Source of the DNA: Sphingopyxis soli
GTDB lineage: Bacteria > Pseudomonadota > Alphaproteobacteria > Sphingomonadales > Sphingomonadaceae
Reading direction: 5' to 3'
Length of the DNA stretch: 64,000 nucleotides
NCBI RefSeq assembly: GCF_018682675.1
Contig: NZ_JAFMTR010000079.1
Coordinates: forward strand, 1 to 64,000
Shown here: one piece after another, positions 22,483 to 32,543 of the stretch
Position numbering within the stretch: the stretch's first letter is position 1
Layout of the letters: every line of letters starts with the position of its first letter
Position numbers and translations under genes: made by a program
Notes under the pieces: generated by a model
Databases searched by the model: none
Told to the model about the DNA's origin: nothing
Seen by the model: only the letters and a program-made list of their open reading frames with translations

Positions 22483-23553
22483 GTGAGCGACGGCAGAGGA
22501 GCGAGGGCGAGCGGCTATTGGGCGTTCCTGGTCGTGCTGACCGGCGTCTCGCTGGCTTTCGCCGCAATTCTGCTGCCCTATTTCGCCGCGATTCTGTGGG
22601 CGGTCATCGTCGCGATCCTGTTCGAGCCCGCCTATCGCCGCCTGCTGGCTGCCATGCCGGCCCGGCGTAACGGCGCGGCCCTGCTTACCCTGCTGATGAT
22701 TCTGGCGATCGTCGTGCTGCCCGCCGCATTGCTGACCGTCGCACTGATCAATGAGGCCGCGTCGGTTTACCAGCGGATCCAGTCGGGCAGTCTTGATCCC
22801 GAACAAATCCTCGTTGCGTTCGAATCGGCAATTCCGGCGTGGCTGTCCGATGCGCTCGACCGGCTCGGGATCGGCAATCTTGCCGCCGCGAAAGACATGT
22901 TCGGCGGCGGCGCCGCGGCCGGGGTGCGCGCGGTGCTCGGGCAGGCGCTGTCGATCGGGCAGGGGGTTTTCGACCTGTTCATCAAGCTGATGGTGATGCT
23001 CTACCTCGCTTTCTTCCTCATTCGCGACGGAGAGGCGATCGAGAAGCGCGTCGGCGCCGCGATACCCTTGCAGGCCGACCATCTGCAGCTTCTGGTCGAC
23101 CGGTTCATCGTGGTGGTGCGCGCGACGATCAAGGGGAGCATCGTCGTCGCCATCCTGCAGGGCCTGATCGGCGGTGTCGTCCTCTGGGCGCTGGGGATCG
23201 AGGCGGCGTTGCTGTGGGGCGTCCTGATGGGCGCGGCTTCGCTGCTTCCCGCCGTGGGCACGGGGCTGGTGTGGGTGCCGATGGCGCTCTATCTGTTCCT
23301 GTCTGGATCGATCTGGCAGGGCGTCGTGCTCGTATTCTGCGGCCTGTTCGTGATCGGGATGGTCGACAATGTGGTGCGGCCGGTGCTCGTCGGACGCGAA
23401 ACGCGCATTCCCGATTATGTCGTGCTGATCACGACGCTCGGCGGGCTCCAGCTTTTCGGCCTGCACGGCATCGTGATCGGCCCCGTCATCGCCGCGATGT
23501 TCATCGCGGTATGGGATATCGCAGCGACGATGCGGACACAGGCGGCGGCTTGA
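22483..23553 (+). CDS. AI-2E transporter-family membrane permease
   Basis: 356 aa, about eight hydrophobic segments in the PerM/TqsA arrangement: two close N-terminal helices (FLVVLTGVSLAFAAILLPYF, AAILWAVIVAILF), a soluble stretch, a helix at LFIKLMVMLYLAFFLIRDG, then the C-terminal group with AASLLPAVGTGLVWVP and VDNVVRPVLVG characteristic of the family. Members export small molecules or act as ion antiporters; the substrate is not readable. GTG 22483 follows GAGGGGA; GTG 22480 is equally possible. Immediately downstream of tRNA-Thr. Confidence 0.85.
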   Translation: MSDGRGARASGYWAFLVVLTGVSLAFAAILLPYFAAILWAVIVAILFEPAYRRLLAAMPARRNGAALLTLLMILAIVVLPAALLTVALINEAASVYQRIQSGSLDPEQILVAFESAIPAWLSDALDRLGIGNLAAAKDMFGGGAAAGVRAVLGQALSIGQGVFDLFIKLMVMLYLAFFLIRDGEAIEKRVGAAIPLQADHLQLLVDRFIVVVRATIKGSIVVAILQGLIGGVVLWALGIEAALLWGVLMGAASLLPAVGTGLVWVPMALYLFLSGSIWQGVVLVFCGLFVIGMVDNVVRPVLVGRETRIPDYVVLITTLGGLQLFGLHGIVIGPVIAAMFIAVWDIAATMRTQAAA

Positions 23554-23559
23554 CGCCGA

Positions 23560-24438
23560 TCAGATCCGGGCGCCGAGCAACCAGTCGTGGAACAGCTTGA
23601 CCGCCGGCTGGCGCAGCGCGCGCGGGCGGCAGACGAACCAATAGCTGTAGGGGCTGTCGACGTCGAAATCGAAGAGGCGGACAAGGCGCGGATCATGGGC
23701 GTCGTCGAAATGGTGGCCGTGCATGAAGGCGACACCGATCCCCTGCGCGGCCGCTTCGAGCATCAGCGGGCCTGAATCGAAGAAGTCGATCCCGGCGGGT
23801 TCGAGATAGGGCATCCCGATCGCCTTTTTCCATTCGGCGAAGGTTTCCGGCATCTCACGGTGGAGCAGGATCGTCTGGCGCTGTAGCTGTTCGGGCACGG
23901 TGATCGCGCGGCCCCCGTCGGTCAACGTCCGGGCAGCGATCGGGAACACCTTGTCCTGGTCGAGGCGCGCCGCATAGAGCAGGGGATCGATCGATCGGGC
24001 GAGCGCGATGGCGACGTCGATCCCTTCGCCGAGCCGCGCTTCGGCGTGCGACATGGTGTCGATATCGATATGCAGTTCGGGATGGTCGCGCCTCAGTTCG
24101 GGCAGGCGCGGGAACAGCCGTTGCTGTGCAAAGAGCGGCAGGACATTGAGATGGAGGCGGAGCGACGCGTCGGGGCTGCCCGCCTTTTCGATCACGCCGC
24201 GGAGTTCGTCGAGGATCGGCGAGAGCTGATCCTGCATCTCGCGACCCGTTTCGGTGAGCCGGAGACCATGGTGATGGCGGTTGAACAGCGGCCGCCCCAC
24301 GGCATGTTCCAGCGTCTGGATGCGCCGCGACAATGCGGGCATCGACAAGCCGAGCTCGCTGGCCGCGGCTTTGACCGTGCCATGGCGGGCGACCTCCAGA
24401 AAGGCCTCCATGCTGCTGAGGGGAGGAAGGCGTGGCAT
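23560..24438 (-). CDS. LysR-family transcriptional regulator (GcvA/AmpR-like)
   Basis: 292 aa from ATG 24438. N-terminal winged HTH: SMEAFLEVARHGTVKAAASE, LSMPALSRRIQTLEHAVGR, LFNRHHHGLRLTETG, then a two-lobed effector-binding domain ending in FHDWLLGARI. The ALSRRI...LFxR pattern places it near the GcvA/AmpR branch. It converges with the AI-2E transporter gene and is divergent from the CDC48-like gene. The coinducer and targets are unknown. Confidence 0.88.
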   Translation of the reverse strand: MPRLPPLSSMEAFLEVARHGTVKAAASELGLSMPALSRRIQTLEHAVGRPLFNRHHHGLRLTETGREMQDQLSPILDELRGVIEKAGSPDASLRLHLNVLPLFAQQRLFPRLPELRRDHPELHIDIDTMSHAEARLGEGIDVAIALARSIDPLLYAARLDQDKVFPIAARTLTDGGRAITVPEQLQRQTILLHREMPETFAEWKKAIGMPYLEPAGIDFFDSGPLMLEAAAQGIGVAFMHGHHFDDAHDPRLVRLFDFDVDSPYSYWFVCRPRALRQPAVKLFHDWLLGARI

Positions 24439-24598
24439 GTGCGTCTCTGGGCGGATGATGGCATGGCGATATCGGACATGCCAGACAATTTGTGCAGTGC
24501 GGTATAGTATCGTTCGGGGATTACGCGCTCTCGGGGCTCGAAAATCCGGAACGATCGCCCTATCTTGCGCCTTCTGACTTTTTTGCGGGAGATACGCC

Positions 24599-26926
24599 TT
24601 GGCCGACGTGGCAATAAAGGAAAAGCAGGTCAAACTGCAGGTGGCGACGTTGCGGGCCGAGGAAAGCGGCGCCGGCATCGCGCGCATCCCGCGCAGCGCG
24701 ATGGCCGAACTGGGCCTGACCGAGGGCGATGTCGTGCAGATCAGCGCCAAGCGCGACACCGCGGCGCGGGTTGTTGCCCCCTATCCCGAGGACGAGGGGC
24801 TGGAGGTTATTCGTCTCGATGGCCTGCAACGCGCCAATGCGGGCGCAGGCGCGGGTGATATGGTGGCGCTGAGCCGTGCCGAAATGCGCCCCGCGACGCG
24901 GGTGACCTTTGCACCGGCGCAGGAAAATCTGCGCCTTCAAGGCTCGGCGATGGCGCTGAAACGCAGCTTTTTCGGCCGGCCGCTCGTCGCCGGCGACACG
25001 GTGGCGACCGCGGGGCAGCAGCGACTTCCGGCGGGCGACATGCCGCCGCAGCTGCGCCAGATGCTCAACGCCCCGGCGTATGCGCTTGCCGAGGTGCGCC
25101 TGATCGTCGTGTCGGCGAATCCGAAGGGCATCGTCTATATCGACGAGAATACCGAAGTCGAACTGCTCGCCGAATATCAGGAGCCGCAGGACGCGCGGCG
25201 TACCGACGTCACTTATGACGATCTCGGCGGGCTTGGCGACACGATCAACCAGCTCCGCGAGATGGTCGAATTGCCGCTCCGTTACCCCGAGCTGTTCCAG
25301 CGCCTCGGGGTCGATCCGCCGCGCGGCGTTTTGCTGCACGGCCCGCCGGGCACCGGCAAAACGCGGCTCGCGCGGGCCGTCGCCAACGAAAGCGACGCGC
25401 AATTCTTCCTGATCAACGGCCCCGAGATCATGGGCAGCGCCTATGGCGAATCCGAAAAGCGGTTGCGCGAGATTTTCGAGCAGGCGACCAAGTCGGCGCC
25501 GTCGATCCTGTTTATCGACGAGATCGATTCGATCGCGCCCAAACGCGGACAGGTGACCGGCGAGGCGGAAAAGCGCATCGTCGCGCAGTTGCTCACGTTG
25601 ATGGACGGGCTCGAGCCGCGGACGAACCTTGTCGTCATCGCCGCGACCAATCGGCCCGATGCGATCGACGAAGCGCTGCGGCGCCCCGGCCGTTTCGACC
25701 GCGAAATCGTGATCGGCGTGCCCGACGAGAAGGGCAGGCGCGAGATCCTGGGTATCCACACGCGCGGTATGCCGCTGGGTGACGACGTCGACCTCGACGA
25801 ACTCGCGCGCACGACCTTCGGCTTCGTTGGCGCCGACATGGCGGCGCTGACACGTGAGGCCGCGATCGAGGCGGTGCGGCGGATCATGCCCAAGATCGAC
25901 CTTGAGGAAGGAACGATTCCGCCCGAGGTGCTCGAAGGTGTCCGCGTTACGCGGGACGATTTTCTGGGCGCACTGAAACGCGTCCAGCCCTCGGCGATGC
26001 GCGAGGTGATGGTGCAGGCGCCGAATACGCGCTGGAGCGACATCGGCGGGCTCGACGCGGCGCGCGACAAGATGATCGAGGGGATCGAACTGCCGCTCAA
26101 GCATCCCGATGCGTTCCGGCGGCTCGGCATTCGCCCCGCCAAGGGATTCCTGCTCTATGGCCCACCGGGGACGGGCAAGACGTTGCTTGCCAAGGCGGCG
26201 GCGCGCGAGTCCGACGCCAATTTCATCGCGATCAAATCGTCCGATCTTCTGTCCAAATGGTACGGCGAGAGCGAGCAGCAGATCGCGCGCCTGTTCGCGC
26301 GGGCACGGGCGGTGGCGCCGACGATCATCTTCATCGACGAACTCGACAGCCTGGTGCCCGCGCGCGGCAGCGGCACGTCGGGCGAGCCGCAGGTGACCGA
26401 ACGCGTCGTCAACACGATCCTCGCCGAGATGGACGGAATCGAGGAAATGCAATCGGTTGTCGTGATCGGCGCGACGAACCGCCCGAACCTGATCGATCCC
26501 GCGCTGCTCCGCCCGGGACGGCTCGACGAACTCATCTATGTGTCGGTGCCGAACGCCGAGGGGCGGAAGCGCATCCTTGAAATCCATACGTCGCGGATGC
26601 CGCTCGCGAAGGATGTCGATCTGGCGGCGCTTGCCGAAAAGGCCGATCGCTTCACGGGCGCCGACCTGGAGGATCTGGTGCGCCGCGCGGGTCTCGCGGC
26701 GCTCAAGCGTTCGATCGACAGCGATCTCGTCACGCTGGAGGACTTCGAGGCGGCGCTCAAGGACACGCGCGCCTCGGTGACCGAGGCGATGGAAAAGGAT
26801 TATGAAAAGATCCAGGGCGAAATCAAGCAGCAGGCAATGAGCGTCGACCCGATCGGCTTCTTCGCGCCGGGGATGCTGAAGCCCGTTCGCGAGCAAAAGC
26901 ACGCGGAAGAGCCTACGAAGGACTAG
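24599..26926 (+). CDS. CDC48/p97-like AAA ATPase with two AAA modules
   Basis: 775 aa, TTG start after CGGGAGA. N-terminal double-psi barrel ([20 protein letters not shown]), then two AAA modules: [13 protein letters not shown] near residue 248 with [14 protein letters not shown], and [13 protein letters not shown] near 522 with [14 protein letters not shown]. Each has arginine-finger [18 protein letters not shown] motifs. CDC48-type unfoldases extract and unfold proteins; in bacteria the substrates are mostly unknown. It is divergent from the LysR gene and overlaps by 4 bases the convergent MFS gene's 3' end. Confidence 0.92.
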   Translation: MADVAIKEKQVKLQVATLRAEESGAGIARIPRSAMAELGLTEGDVVQISAKRDTAARVVAPYPEDEGLEVIRLDGLQRANAGAGAGDMVALSRAEMRPATRVTFAPAQENLRLQGSAMALKRSFFGRPLVAGDTVATAGQQRLPAGDMPPQLRQMLNAPAYALAEVRLIVVSANPKGIVYIDENTEVELLAEYQEPQDARRTDVTYDDLGGLGDTINQLREMVELPLRYPELFQRLGVDPPRGVLLHGPPGTGKTRLARAVANESDAQFFLINGPEIMGSAYGESEKRLREIFEQATKSAPSILFIDEIDSIAPKRGQVTGEAEKRIVAQLLTLMDGLEPRTNLVVIAATNRPDAIDEALRRPGRFDREIVIGVPDEKGRREILGIHTRGMPLGDDVDLDELARTTFGFVGADMAALTREAAIEAVRRIMPKIDLEEGTIPPEVLEGVRVTRDDFLGALKRVQPSAMREVMVQAPNTRWSDIGGLDAARDKMIEGIELPLKHPDAFRRLGIRPAKGFLLYGPPGTGKTLLAKAAARESDANFIAIKSSDLLSKWYGESEQQIARLFARARAVAPTIIFIDELDSLVPARGSGTSGEPQVTERVVNTILAEMDGIEEMQSVVVIGATNRPNLIDPALLRPGRLDELIYVSVPNAEGRKRILEIHTSRMPLAKDVDLAALAEKADRFTGADLEDLVRRAGLAALKRSIDSDLVTLEDFEAALKDTRASVTEAMEKDYEKIQGEIKQQAMSVDPIGFFAPGMLKPVREQKHAEEPTKD

Positions 26927-28224
26927 GGGTTTGCGGGCTGGTCCTGCCCGAGCGCGGACCAGCCCCACACCATCAGCCAGACGCAGAAGGCCGCCATCAG
27001 CCCGTAAGCGACCATCGGGTGCCAGTTGTAGAGCAGCACGCCGATCGCGGGTGAGATGATATAGGCCGATCCGTTGATCGACGCGGTCATGCCCGCGACC
27101 GCGCCCTGGTCGCGGCGCGGCACCGAAAGCGATGCGCCGGCCGTGAAGCCGGGCCGGAACAGGCCAAAGCCGAGCGATGCCGACGCGAAACCGATGACGA
27201 TGGCGTGCAGATTCTGCGCAAGCCCGGTCATCAGGATGCCTAGCGTGGCGAGGGCGGCGCCGGCGAGCACGGTCGGGCGCGGCGTCAGCTTGAGGATCGG
27301 GATCAGGCCCCATTGCGCGAGCAAGGTTGCGAAGGCGCCGGCCATCAGCACGATACCGGTGATCGCCGCGCCCTCATCGGGTTTCAGTCGCAGGTGCAGC
27401 CGGTCGAGAATCAGGAAGCCGACGACGCCCAGCATCATTGCCTGCGCCTGACCGCCGAAAAAGCCCGCGAGCAGCCAGGGGCGGACGCGGCGGTCGCGCC
27501 AGTGAAGCGGTTCCTGTTCGGCCGGGTCGCGCTCATTTTCCTCTTCTGCCGTTGGTTCGGGCGGGCCCGCCGACAGGGGGTAGGGCGCAATGGCGCCGCG
27601 CGCCGCGAAGCGCGGCATGTCGTCAGGCAGGCGCCAGCGCAACATGACGAGCACGATCAGGCCGATTAGCGCAAAGACGAGCAGGGGGCCGGCGAGACCG
27701 ACCATGGGCAGGATGAAAAAAGGCGCGATCGCGGGTCCGATCACCGTACCCAGCCCGAAGGAGGAGGAGACTAGCGACAGCGCCTGCGTCCGCTGTTCGG
27801 GGTCGGTGCGCGAGGCGACATAGGCCTGCACCGCGGGGGGAGATGCCGATCCCAACCCGCCATAAAGGCTACGAAAGATTGCGAAGACAATGAAAGTGAA
27901 ACCGGCAGCCAGATAGCCCTCGAGTCCTGCCCACAAGGTCAGCCCGCACAGTGCCATCGACGAAAAGAAGCCGATGACGCCGAGCGCCATCAGAGCTTTG
28001 CGCCCGCGCTTGTCCGATTGCCGCGCCCAATGCGGTGCGGTCAGCACCCAGAGCAAAGCCGACCAGCTGAACGCCAGGCTGACCCATACGTCGGGGATGT
28101 GGAGTTTGGCGCCGATGGCGGGGAGGATCGACTGCATCGCGGTATTGCCCGCCGCGGCCACGAGCATGATCGCGAACAGCACGGCCATGCGGTCGGCTGG
28201 AATCGATCGCGATGCGGCAGTCAC
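26923..28224 (-). CDS. MFS transporter
   Basis: 433 aa, GTG start at 28224 with AGGGG 8 nt upstream; a longer frame exists but runs into the divergent PmtA-like gene. Twelve hydrophobic segments in two halves with a charged central loop (EEENERDPAEQEPLHWRDRRVR, about residues 195-215). The loop after helix 2 contains WARQSDKRGRK, the MFS signature D-x2-G-R-x2. Likely a drug or metabolite exporter; substrate unknown. Confidence 0.85.
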   Translation of the reverse strand: MTAASRSIPADRMAVLFAIMLVAAAGNTAMQSILPAIGAKLHIPDVWVSLAFSWSALLWVLTAPHWARQSDKRGRKALMALGVIGFFSSMALCGLTLWAGLEGYLAAGFTFIVFAIFRSLYGGLGSASPPAVQAYVASRTDPEQRTQALSLVSSSFGLGTVIGPAIAPFFILPMVGLAGPLLVFALIGLIVLVMLRWRLPDDMPRFAARGAIAPYPLSAGPPEPTAEEENERDPAEQEPLHWRDRRVRPWLLAGFFGGQAQAMMLGVVGFLILDRLHLRLKPDEGAAITGIVLMAGAFATLLAQWGLIPILKLTPRPTVLAGAALATLGILMTGLAQNLHAIVIGFASASLGFGLFRPGFTAGASLSVPRRDQGAVAGMTASINGSAYIISPAIGVLLYNWHPMVAYGLMAAFCVWLMVWGWSALGQDQPANP

Positions 28225-28375
28225 TTTGTCCCCTTTTTGCGCCTGATCCGTTGCGGGCTGCCCACCCCCCGTACATCGGGTTGCGTTTCTGTCCAGTGTC
28301 AAGACTGACTCTTTTGTTGCGCGAGCGTCACGATTTTGCCACGCATTCGGTAACCGCAACAACGCGAAAGCCATC

Positions 28376-29011
28376 ATGACCAATCCGCGGGCGCACGCCC
28401 AATCGAATGTCTCGCCGATCCGCAAGATCCGCGAGAAACTGAAGCGCTTTTTCGGCCCCTGGGGCATGTTCGTAAAGGGCTTCATCAAGCATCCGGTCAT
28501 GGTGGGATCGATCGTTCCGTCCTCGCCCACGCTGATCCGCCATATGCTGCGGCCGGTGGACTGGAAAAATACGAAGCTGTTCGTCGAATATGGTCCCGGC
28601 GTCGGCACCTTCTGTCGTCCCGTCCTCGAAAGAATGGCGGGCGACGCGACCCTGATCGCGATCGACACCAACGAGGATTTCATCGACTATCTGCGCAAGG
28701 ATATTCGCGACAGTCGCTTCGTCGCCGTTCATGGCTCGGCCGCCGATGTCGAGGAGATCGTCCGCGCACATGGGTTCGAGCAGGCCGACTATGTGCTGTC
28801 GGGCCTGCCTTTCTCGACCCTTCCTTCGGGTGTCGGTCCGGCGATCGCCGCTGCCACGCATCGCGTGCTGCGGCCGGGCGGCGCTTTCCTCGTCTATCAG
28901 TTCCGCGCCCGCGCGCGCGATTTCCTCGCGGTACATTTCAGGCGCATCGACAATGCGTTCGAGTGGGTGAACATCCCGCCCTGCTTCCTGTTCTGGGGCT
29001 GGAAGGAATAG
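28376..29011 (+). CDS. pmtA: PmtA-like phospholipid N-methyltransferase
   Basis: 211 aa class I SAM-dependent methyltransferase. N-terminal amphipathic part (FFGPWGMFVKGFIKHPVMVG, SIVPSS) typical of membrane-docking PmtA proteins, SAM motif VEYGPGVGTF, DTNEDF at the ribose-binding strand, and SGLPFSTLP, matching the PmtA active-site segment. It probably converts phosphatidylethanolamine toward phosphatidylcholine. Divergent from the MFS gene with a 151-bp gap. Confidence 0.8.
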   Translation: MTNPRAHAQSNVSPIRKIREKLKRFFGPWGMFVKGFIKHPVMVGSIVPSSPTLIRHMLRPVDWKNTKLFVEYGPGVGTFCRPVLERMAGDATLIAIDTNEDFIDYLRKDIRDSRFVAVHGSAADVEEIVRAHGFEQADYVLSGLPFSTLPSGVGPAIAAATHRVLRPGGAFLVYQFRARARDFLAVHFRRIDNAFEWVNIPPCFLFWGWKE

Positions 29012-29024
29012 GTGGCGTTTACAT

Positions 29025-29201
29025 TCAGGCGCAGCATTTGAGAGCTGCCACGAGCTTGAGCAAGCCAGCGTGGTTTCGGGCGAGTTTGTCGCAGCGCGTC
29101 GTGATGCGCCTGAAGTGTTCGATCCCGCTGAAGAAGCGTTCGAATAGGTTGCGGTCTTTGAAGATTGTGGCGTCGACACTGCCAGCATCGGGTGCGTTCA
29201 T
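29025..29201 (-). pseudogene. C-terminal fragment of an IS5-family transposase
   Basis: About 58 codons survive: DATIFKDRNLFERFFSGIEH followed by FRRITTRCDKLARN and a LAALK-type end, the conserved C-terminal helix of IS5-type DDE transposases with the catalytic Glu of ERFF. The DD part upstream is absent and no inverted repeats were found, so this is a decayed remnant between pmtA and tRNA-Lys. Confidence 0.78.
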
Positions 29202-29333
29202 GATATGACATCGCCGAAGCGGGTTCGAAAGGCCGACGAGAATTATGTCACAAAATCCCCTGCAAAAGCCGATGCCGATAGGCTGAGGCTGGCGGCATAT
29301 CTGACGCAACTATCTGAAAAATAAGAAAGAAAA

Positions 29334-29409
<76 letters not shown>

Positions 29410-29521
29410 ACATGCCGGTTTCGGCATTCTTCGGCGGGGCCGGGAAACTCCCTGTCTCGCGAAGAGAGCGCGCCGCTATCATGGTGTTTCGGGCTTGGCA
29501 ATGCCCAATTGCAGATTTTCT

Positions 29522-30628
29522 TCAATGAAAGCGGCGCGTCCCGGTTTTGCTGTCGTTTTCGATCGCCAGGATGATGCCGACGCACGTCATGATCGTCAGC
29601 ATCGACGAACCGCCGTAGGAAAAGAGCGGCAGCGGGATGCCGACGACGGGCGCCATGCCCATCACCATCGACAGGTTGATCGCGATGTAGAAAAAGATCG
29701 TCATCGTAAGCCCCGCCGCGGTGAGCTGGCCGAAGCGCGTCCGGGCGCGGAGCGCGACGCGCGTGCCCCAGCGCAGCAGCAGGAAGAAGGCGAAAAGCAG
29801 CGCCAGGCCACCGATCAGTCCCCATTCCTCCGCCATCGTCGCAAAGATGAAGTCGGTGTGGCCTTCGGGGAGATAGTCGAGATGGCTCTGCGACCCGTTA
29901 AGGAAACCCTTGCCGCCAATCCCGCCCGAACCGATCGCGATCTTGGACTGGCTGATATGATAGCCAGCGCCCAGCGGGTCGCTTTCGGGATCGAGGAAGA
30001 TCAGGACGCGCTTCTGCTGATAGTCATGCAGCATCGAGAAGAGGATGGGCAGCGCCGCGACGCCGGCGCCTGCTGCGCTGCCGAACCACCAGAAGGGGAG
30101 GCCCGCGACGAACATCACCACGACGCCGCCGATCGAGATCGCGAGTGCGGTGCCGAGGTCGGGCTGGAGCATGACGAGTGCGGCCGGAACCCCGATCGCG
30201 AGGAGCGCTGGCCAGAGCGCGGTGAAGGTGCGCGTGTTGCCCGGGGGCAATTGCGTATAGAAGCGCGCAAGCGCGATCACGATCGCGACTTTCATCAACT
30301 CGGATGGCTGGAGGTTCATGAAGCCGAGGTTCAGCCATCGCTGGCTGCCGCCGCCGACGAAACCGAGCAGTTCGACCGCCATCAGCAGCGCAAGCACCCC
30401 GATGTAGCCGATATAGGCGAAATCCTCGAAGAGACGGAGCGGAAGGCGTCCGATCACGAGCGCGAGACCCAGGAAGACGAGGAAGCGCACACCCTGTTGC
30501 CACGCCCATGGCGACAAGTTGCCGCCCGCCGCCGAATAGAGGACGAGCAGGCCGAAGCCGCAGATGGCCGTCAAAAGCGCCATGAGTTTCCAGGGGAAGC
30601 GCTGGATCGCGGGTGGGACCGGGATCAT
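29522..30628 (-). CDS. rodA: rod-shape-determining peptidoglycan glycosyltransferase RodA
   Basis: 368 aa SEDS-family membrane enzyme with about ten helices. Signature segments: GFMNLQPSELMKVAIVIALA, LVMLQPDLGTALA, YHISQSKIAIGSGGIGGKGF and LPEGHTDFIFATMAEEWG, ending in PLPLFSYGGSSM. It polymerises glycan strands of the lateral wall together with PBP2. ATG overlaps the mrdA stop (ATGA), so the two are coupled, and it is the last gene of the five-gene cell-shape operon. Confidence 0.95.
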   Translation of the reverse strand: MIPVPPAIQRFPWKLMALLTAICGFGLLVLYSAAGGNLSPWAWQQGVRFLVFLGLALVIGRLPLRLFEDFAYIGYIGVLALLMAVELLGFVGGGSQRWLNLGFMNLQPSELMKVAIVIALARFYTQLPPGNTRTFTALWPALLAIGVPAALVMLQPDLGTALAISIGGVVVMFVAGLPFWWFGSAAGAGVAALPILFSMLHDYQQKRVLIFLDPESDPLGAGYHISQSKIAIGSGGIGGKGFLNGSQSHLDYLPEGHTDFIFATMAEEWGLIGGLALLFAFFLLLRWGTRVALRARTRFGQLTAAGLTMTIFFYIAINLSMVMGMAPVVGIPLPLFSYGGSSMLTIMTCVGIILAIENDSKTGTRRFH

Positions 30629-32532
30629 TGCGCAAGCCCCGGATCGGGCGCCGCGATGCCGGCCTTCCAGGCGGCGTAGTTGCGGTCCATGCGTTCCTTG
30701 ATCGTGCCGCCCCAGCCGGCCTCGAAGGTTTCGAGCGCCTCCATCCCCTTTTCGCGATCGTAGATGAAGGTGAAGACGTCCTTCGCGACCGGCGCCGCGG
30801 CGCGGCTGCCGCCCATGCCATGCTCGATGATGACCGAAATGGCGTAGCGGGGATTGTCGACCGGTGCGAAGCCGATGAACAGGCCGTGGTCGCGAAAGCG
30901 CCACGTCCCCCCCTTGCCGTTGCCGGTGTTGAGCCCGCGCACCTGTGCGGTGCCGGTCTTGCCTGCCATCGCGATGCCGTCGAGCGGCAGGCGGCTGCGC
31001 CCGGCGGTGCCGCCCGGCCCGTTGACGACGAGGTCCATGCCTTCGCGCGCGGTGGCCAGCGCCTCGGCAGAGAAGGGGAGGGCCTCGTTCGCGAACTGGC
31101 GGTTGACGAGGCGCGGATAGAGGCGGCGGCCGGACGCGATGCGCGATGCCATGACGGCGAGCTGGAGCGGGTTCACGCTGACATAGCCCTGACCGATGAC
31201 CGCGTTCAGCGAGTCCGATGCCGACCATGGCTGGTTATATTTCTTCATCTTCCAGGCGCTGTCGGGGATCGTCCCGAACCGCTGGTTGCTGCCCGCGAGC
31301 TGGAATTCCTCGCCGAGACCCATCATCTTCGCCGTCGGCGCGATCGCGTCGTAACCCAGCCGGTGCGCGACCCAATAGAAATAGCTGTTGCAGCTCTTCA
31401 TGATCGCGTGCGGCATGTCGAGGCTGCCATGCGTGCCAAGGCAGCGGAAGAAGCGGCTGCCGAGACGGTAGCCGCCGATGCAGGTGTGGCGTTCGCCGGG
31501 GTCGATGCCATGCTCGATCGCGGCGATCGCGGCCATCGGCTTCAGGGTCGATCCCGGCGGATAGAGGCCGCGCGTCGCCTTGTTGATCAGCGGCTGGTGA
31601 TCGTCGGCGCGCAGCCAGCTATATTCCGAATTGCTGATCCCGTCCGAAAAGCTGTTCGGGTCGAAGCTCGGCATCGAGACGAAGGCGAGGATGTCGCCGG
31701 TATGCGTGTCGATCACCACCGCCGCGCCGGATTCGGGCCCCATGCGGCGCGCGACATAGTCCTGCAGGTCGGCGTCGATGGTCAGGTGAACGGTTTTGCC
31801 CTGCACGTCGGGCTGGGTGGAAAGCTCGCGCACGACCTTGCCGCGCGCGGTGACCTCGACGCGTTTGGCGCCGGGCTTGCCGCGCAGCATCTGCTGGAAA
31901 TATTTCTCGAGCCCGTCCTTGCCGGTCTTGTAGCCGGGAGTGATGTAGAGCGGGTCCTTCGCCTTCTCATATTCCTCGGCGGTCGGCGCGCCGACATAGC
32001 CGATCAGGTGGCCGACGGCGGCGCCGGTCGGATAGTTGCGCGCGAAGCCGCGCTGCGGCGCGACGCCGGGCAGTTCGGGCAGGTGGACGAGGATCGACGA
32101 ATATTCCTGCTCGGTCATATCCTCGGCAACGGCGACCGGCTGAAAGCCCGATGCGGCCTTCAGGTCGCGCTCGATCCGTTCCATCGCGTCCTTGTCGAGG
32201 CGGAGCAGCGTGCGGAGCTGCCCGAGGACATTCTCCTTGTTGTGCAGCCGGTCGGGGATGATGTCGACCCGCAAGGACACGCGATTGTTCGCAAGCGCCT
32301 TGCCGTTCCGGTCGACAATCCAGCCGCGGCGCGGCGGGACGAGCGTCAGGTTGACGCGGTTGCTTTCCGATTCAAGCACATAGCGTTCGTTGTCGATCAC
32401 CGAAATATAGGCCATGCGCGCGGCGAGCGCGACCCCGACCGCCGCCTGCGCGCCGCCGACGACGAGCGCGCGGCGGGTGAAGGTGAAGCCGCGCCAGGCT
32501 TCGGTGATCGGGGGACTCTTTTTGCCAAACAT
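30625..32532 (-). CDS. mrdA: penicillin-binding protein 2 (transpeptidase MrdA)
   Basis: 635 aa. N-terminal membrane anchor, dimerisation domain, then the transpeptidase with STLK nucleophile motif (PPGSTLKPMAAIAAIEHG), SCN (MKSCNSYFYW) and KTG (MAGKTGTAQV). It crosslinks peptidoglycan during elongation with RodA and MreBCD. The C-terminal tail after KTG is about 95 residues and ends in Pro-rich DPGLAQ. Confidence 0.95.
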   Translation of the reverse strand: MFGKKSPPITEAWRGFTFTRRALVVGGAQAAVGVALAARMAYISVIDNERYVLESESNRVNLTLVPPRRGWIVDRNGKALANNRVSLRVDIIPDRLHNKENVLGQLRTLLRLDKDAMERIERDLKAASGFQPVAVAEDMTEQEYSSILVHLPELPGVAPQRGFARNYPTGAAVGHLIGYVGAPTAEEYEKAKDPLYITPGYKTGKDGLEKYFQQMLRGKPGAKRVEVTARGKVVRELSTQPDVQGKTVHLTIDADLQDYVARRMGPESGAAVVIDTHTGDILAFVSMPSFDPNSFSDGISNSEYSWLRADDHQPLINKATRGLYPPGSTLKPMAAIAAIEHGIDPGERHTCIGGYRLGSRFFRCLGTHGSLDMPHAIMKSCNSYFYWVAHRLGYDAIAPTAKMMGLGEEFQLAGSNQRFGTIPDSAWKMKKYNQPWSASDSLNAVIGQGYVSVNPLQLAVMASRIASGRRLYPRLVNRQFANEALPFSAEALATAREGMDLVVNGPGGTAGRSRLPLDGIAMAGKTGTAQVRGLNTGNGKGGTWRFRDHGLFIGFAPVDNPRYAISVIIEHGMGGSRAAAPVAKDVFTFIYDREKGMEALETFEAGWGGTIKERMDRNYAAWKAGIAAPDPGLAQ

Positions 32533-32543
32533 GAAGGGGGGTT

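Noticed and set aside
2001-24516. 14-mer TATAGTATCGTTCG at 2001 and again at 24503
   Set aside because: A few shared 14-mers are expected by chance in 64 kb and there is no common context.
24560-27313. Long minus-strand frame antisense to the CDC48-like gene
   Set aside because: Arg/His-rich composition typical of high-GC shadow frames; the plus-strand protein has unmistakable AAA motifs.
30628-31228. 600-base upstream extension of the rodA frame
   Set aside because: It lies inside mrdA in another frame and reads as Arg-rich shadow; ATG 30628 gives the correct RodA N-terminus.
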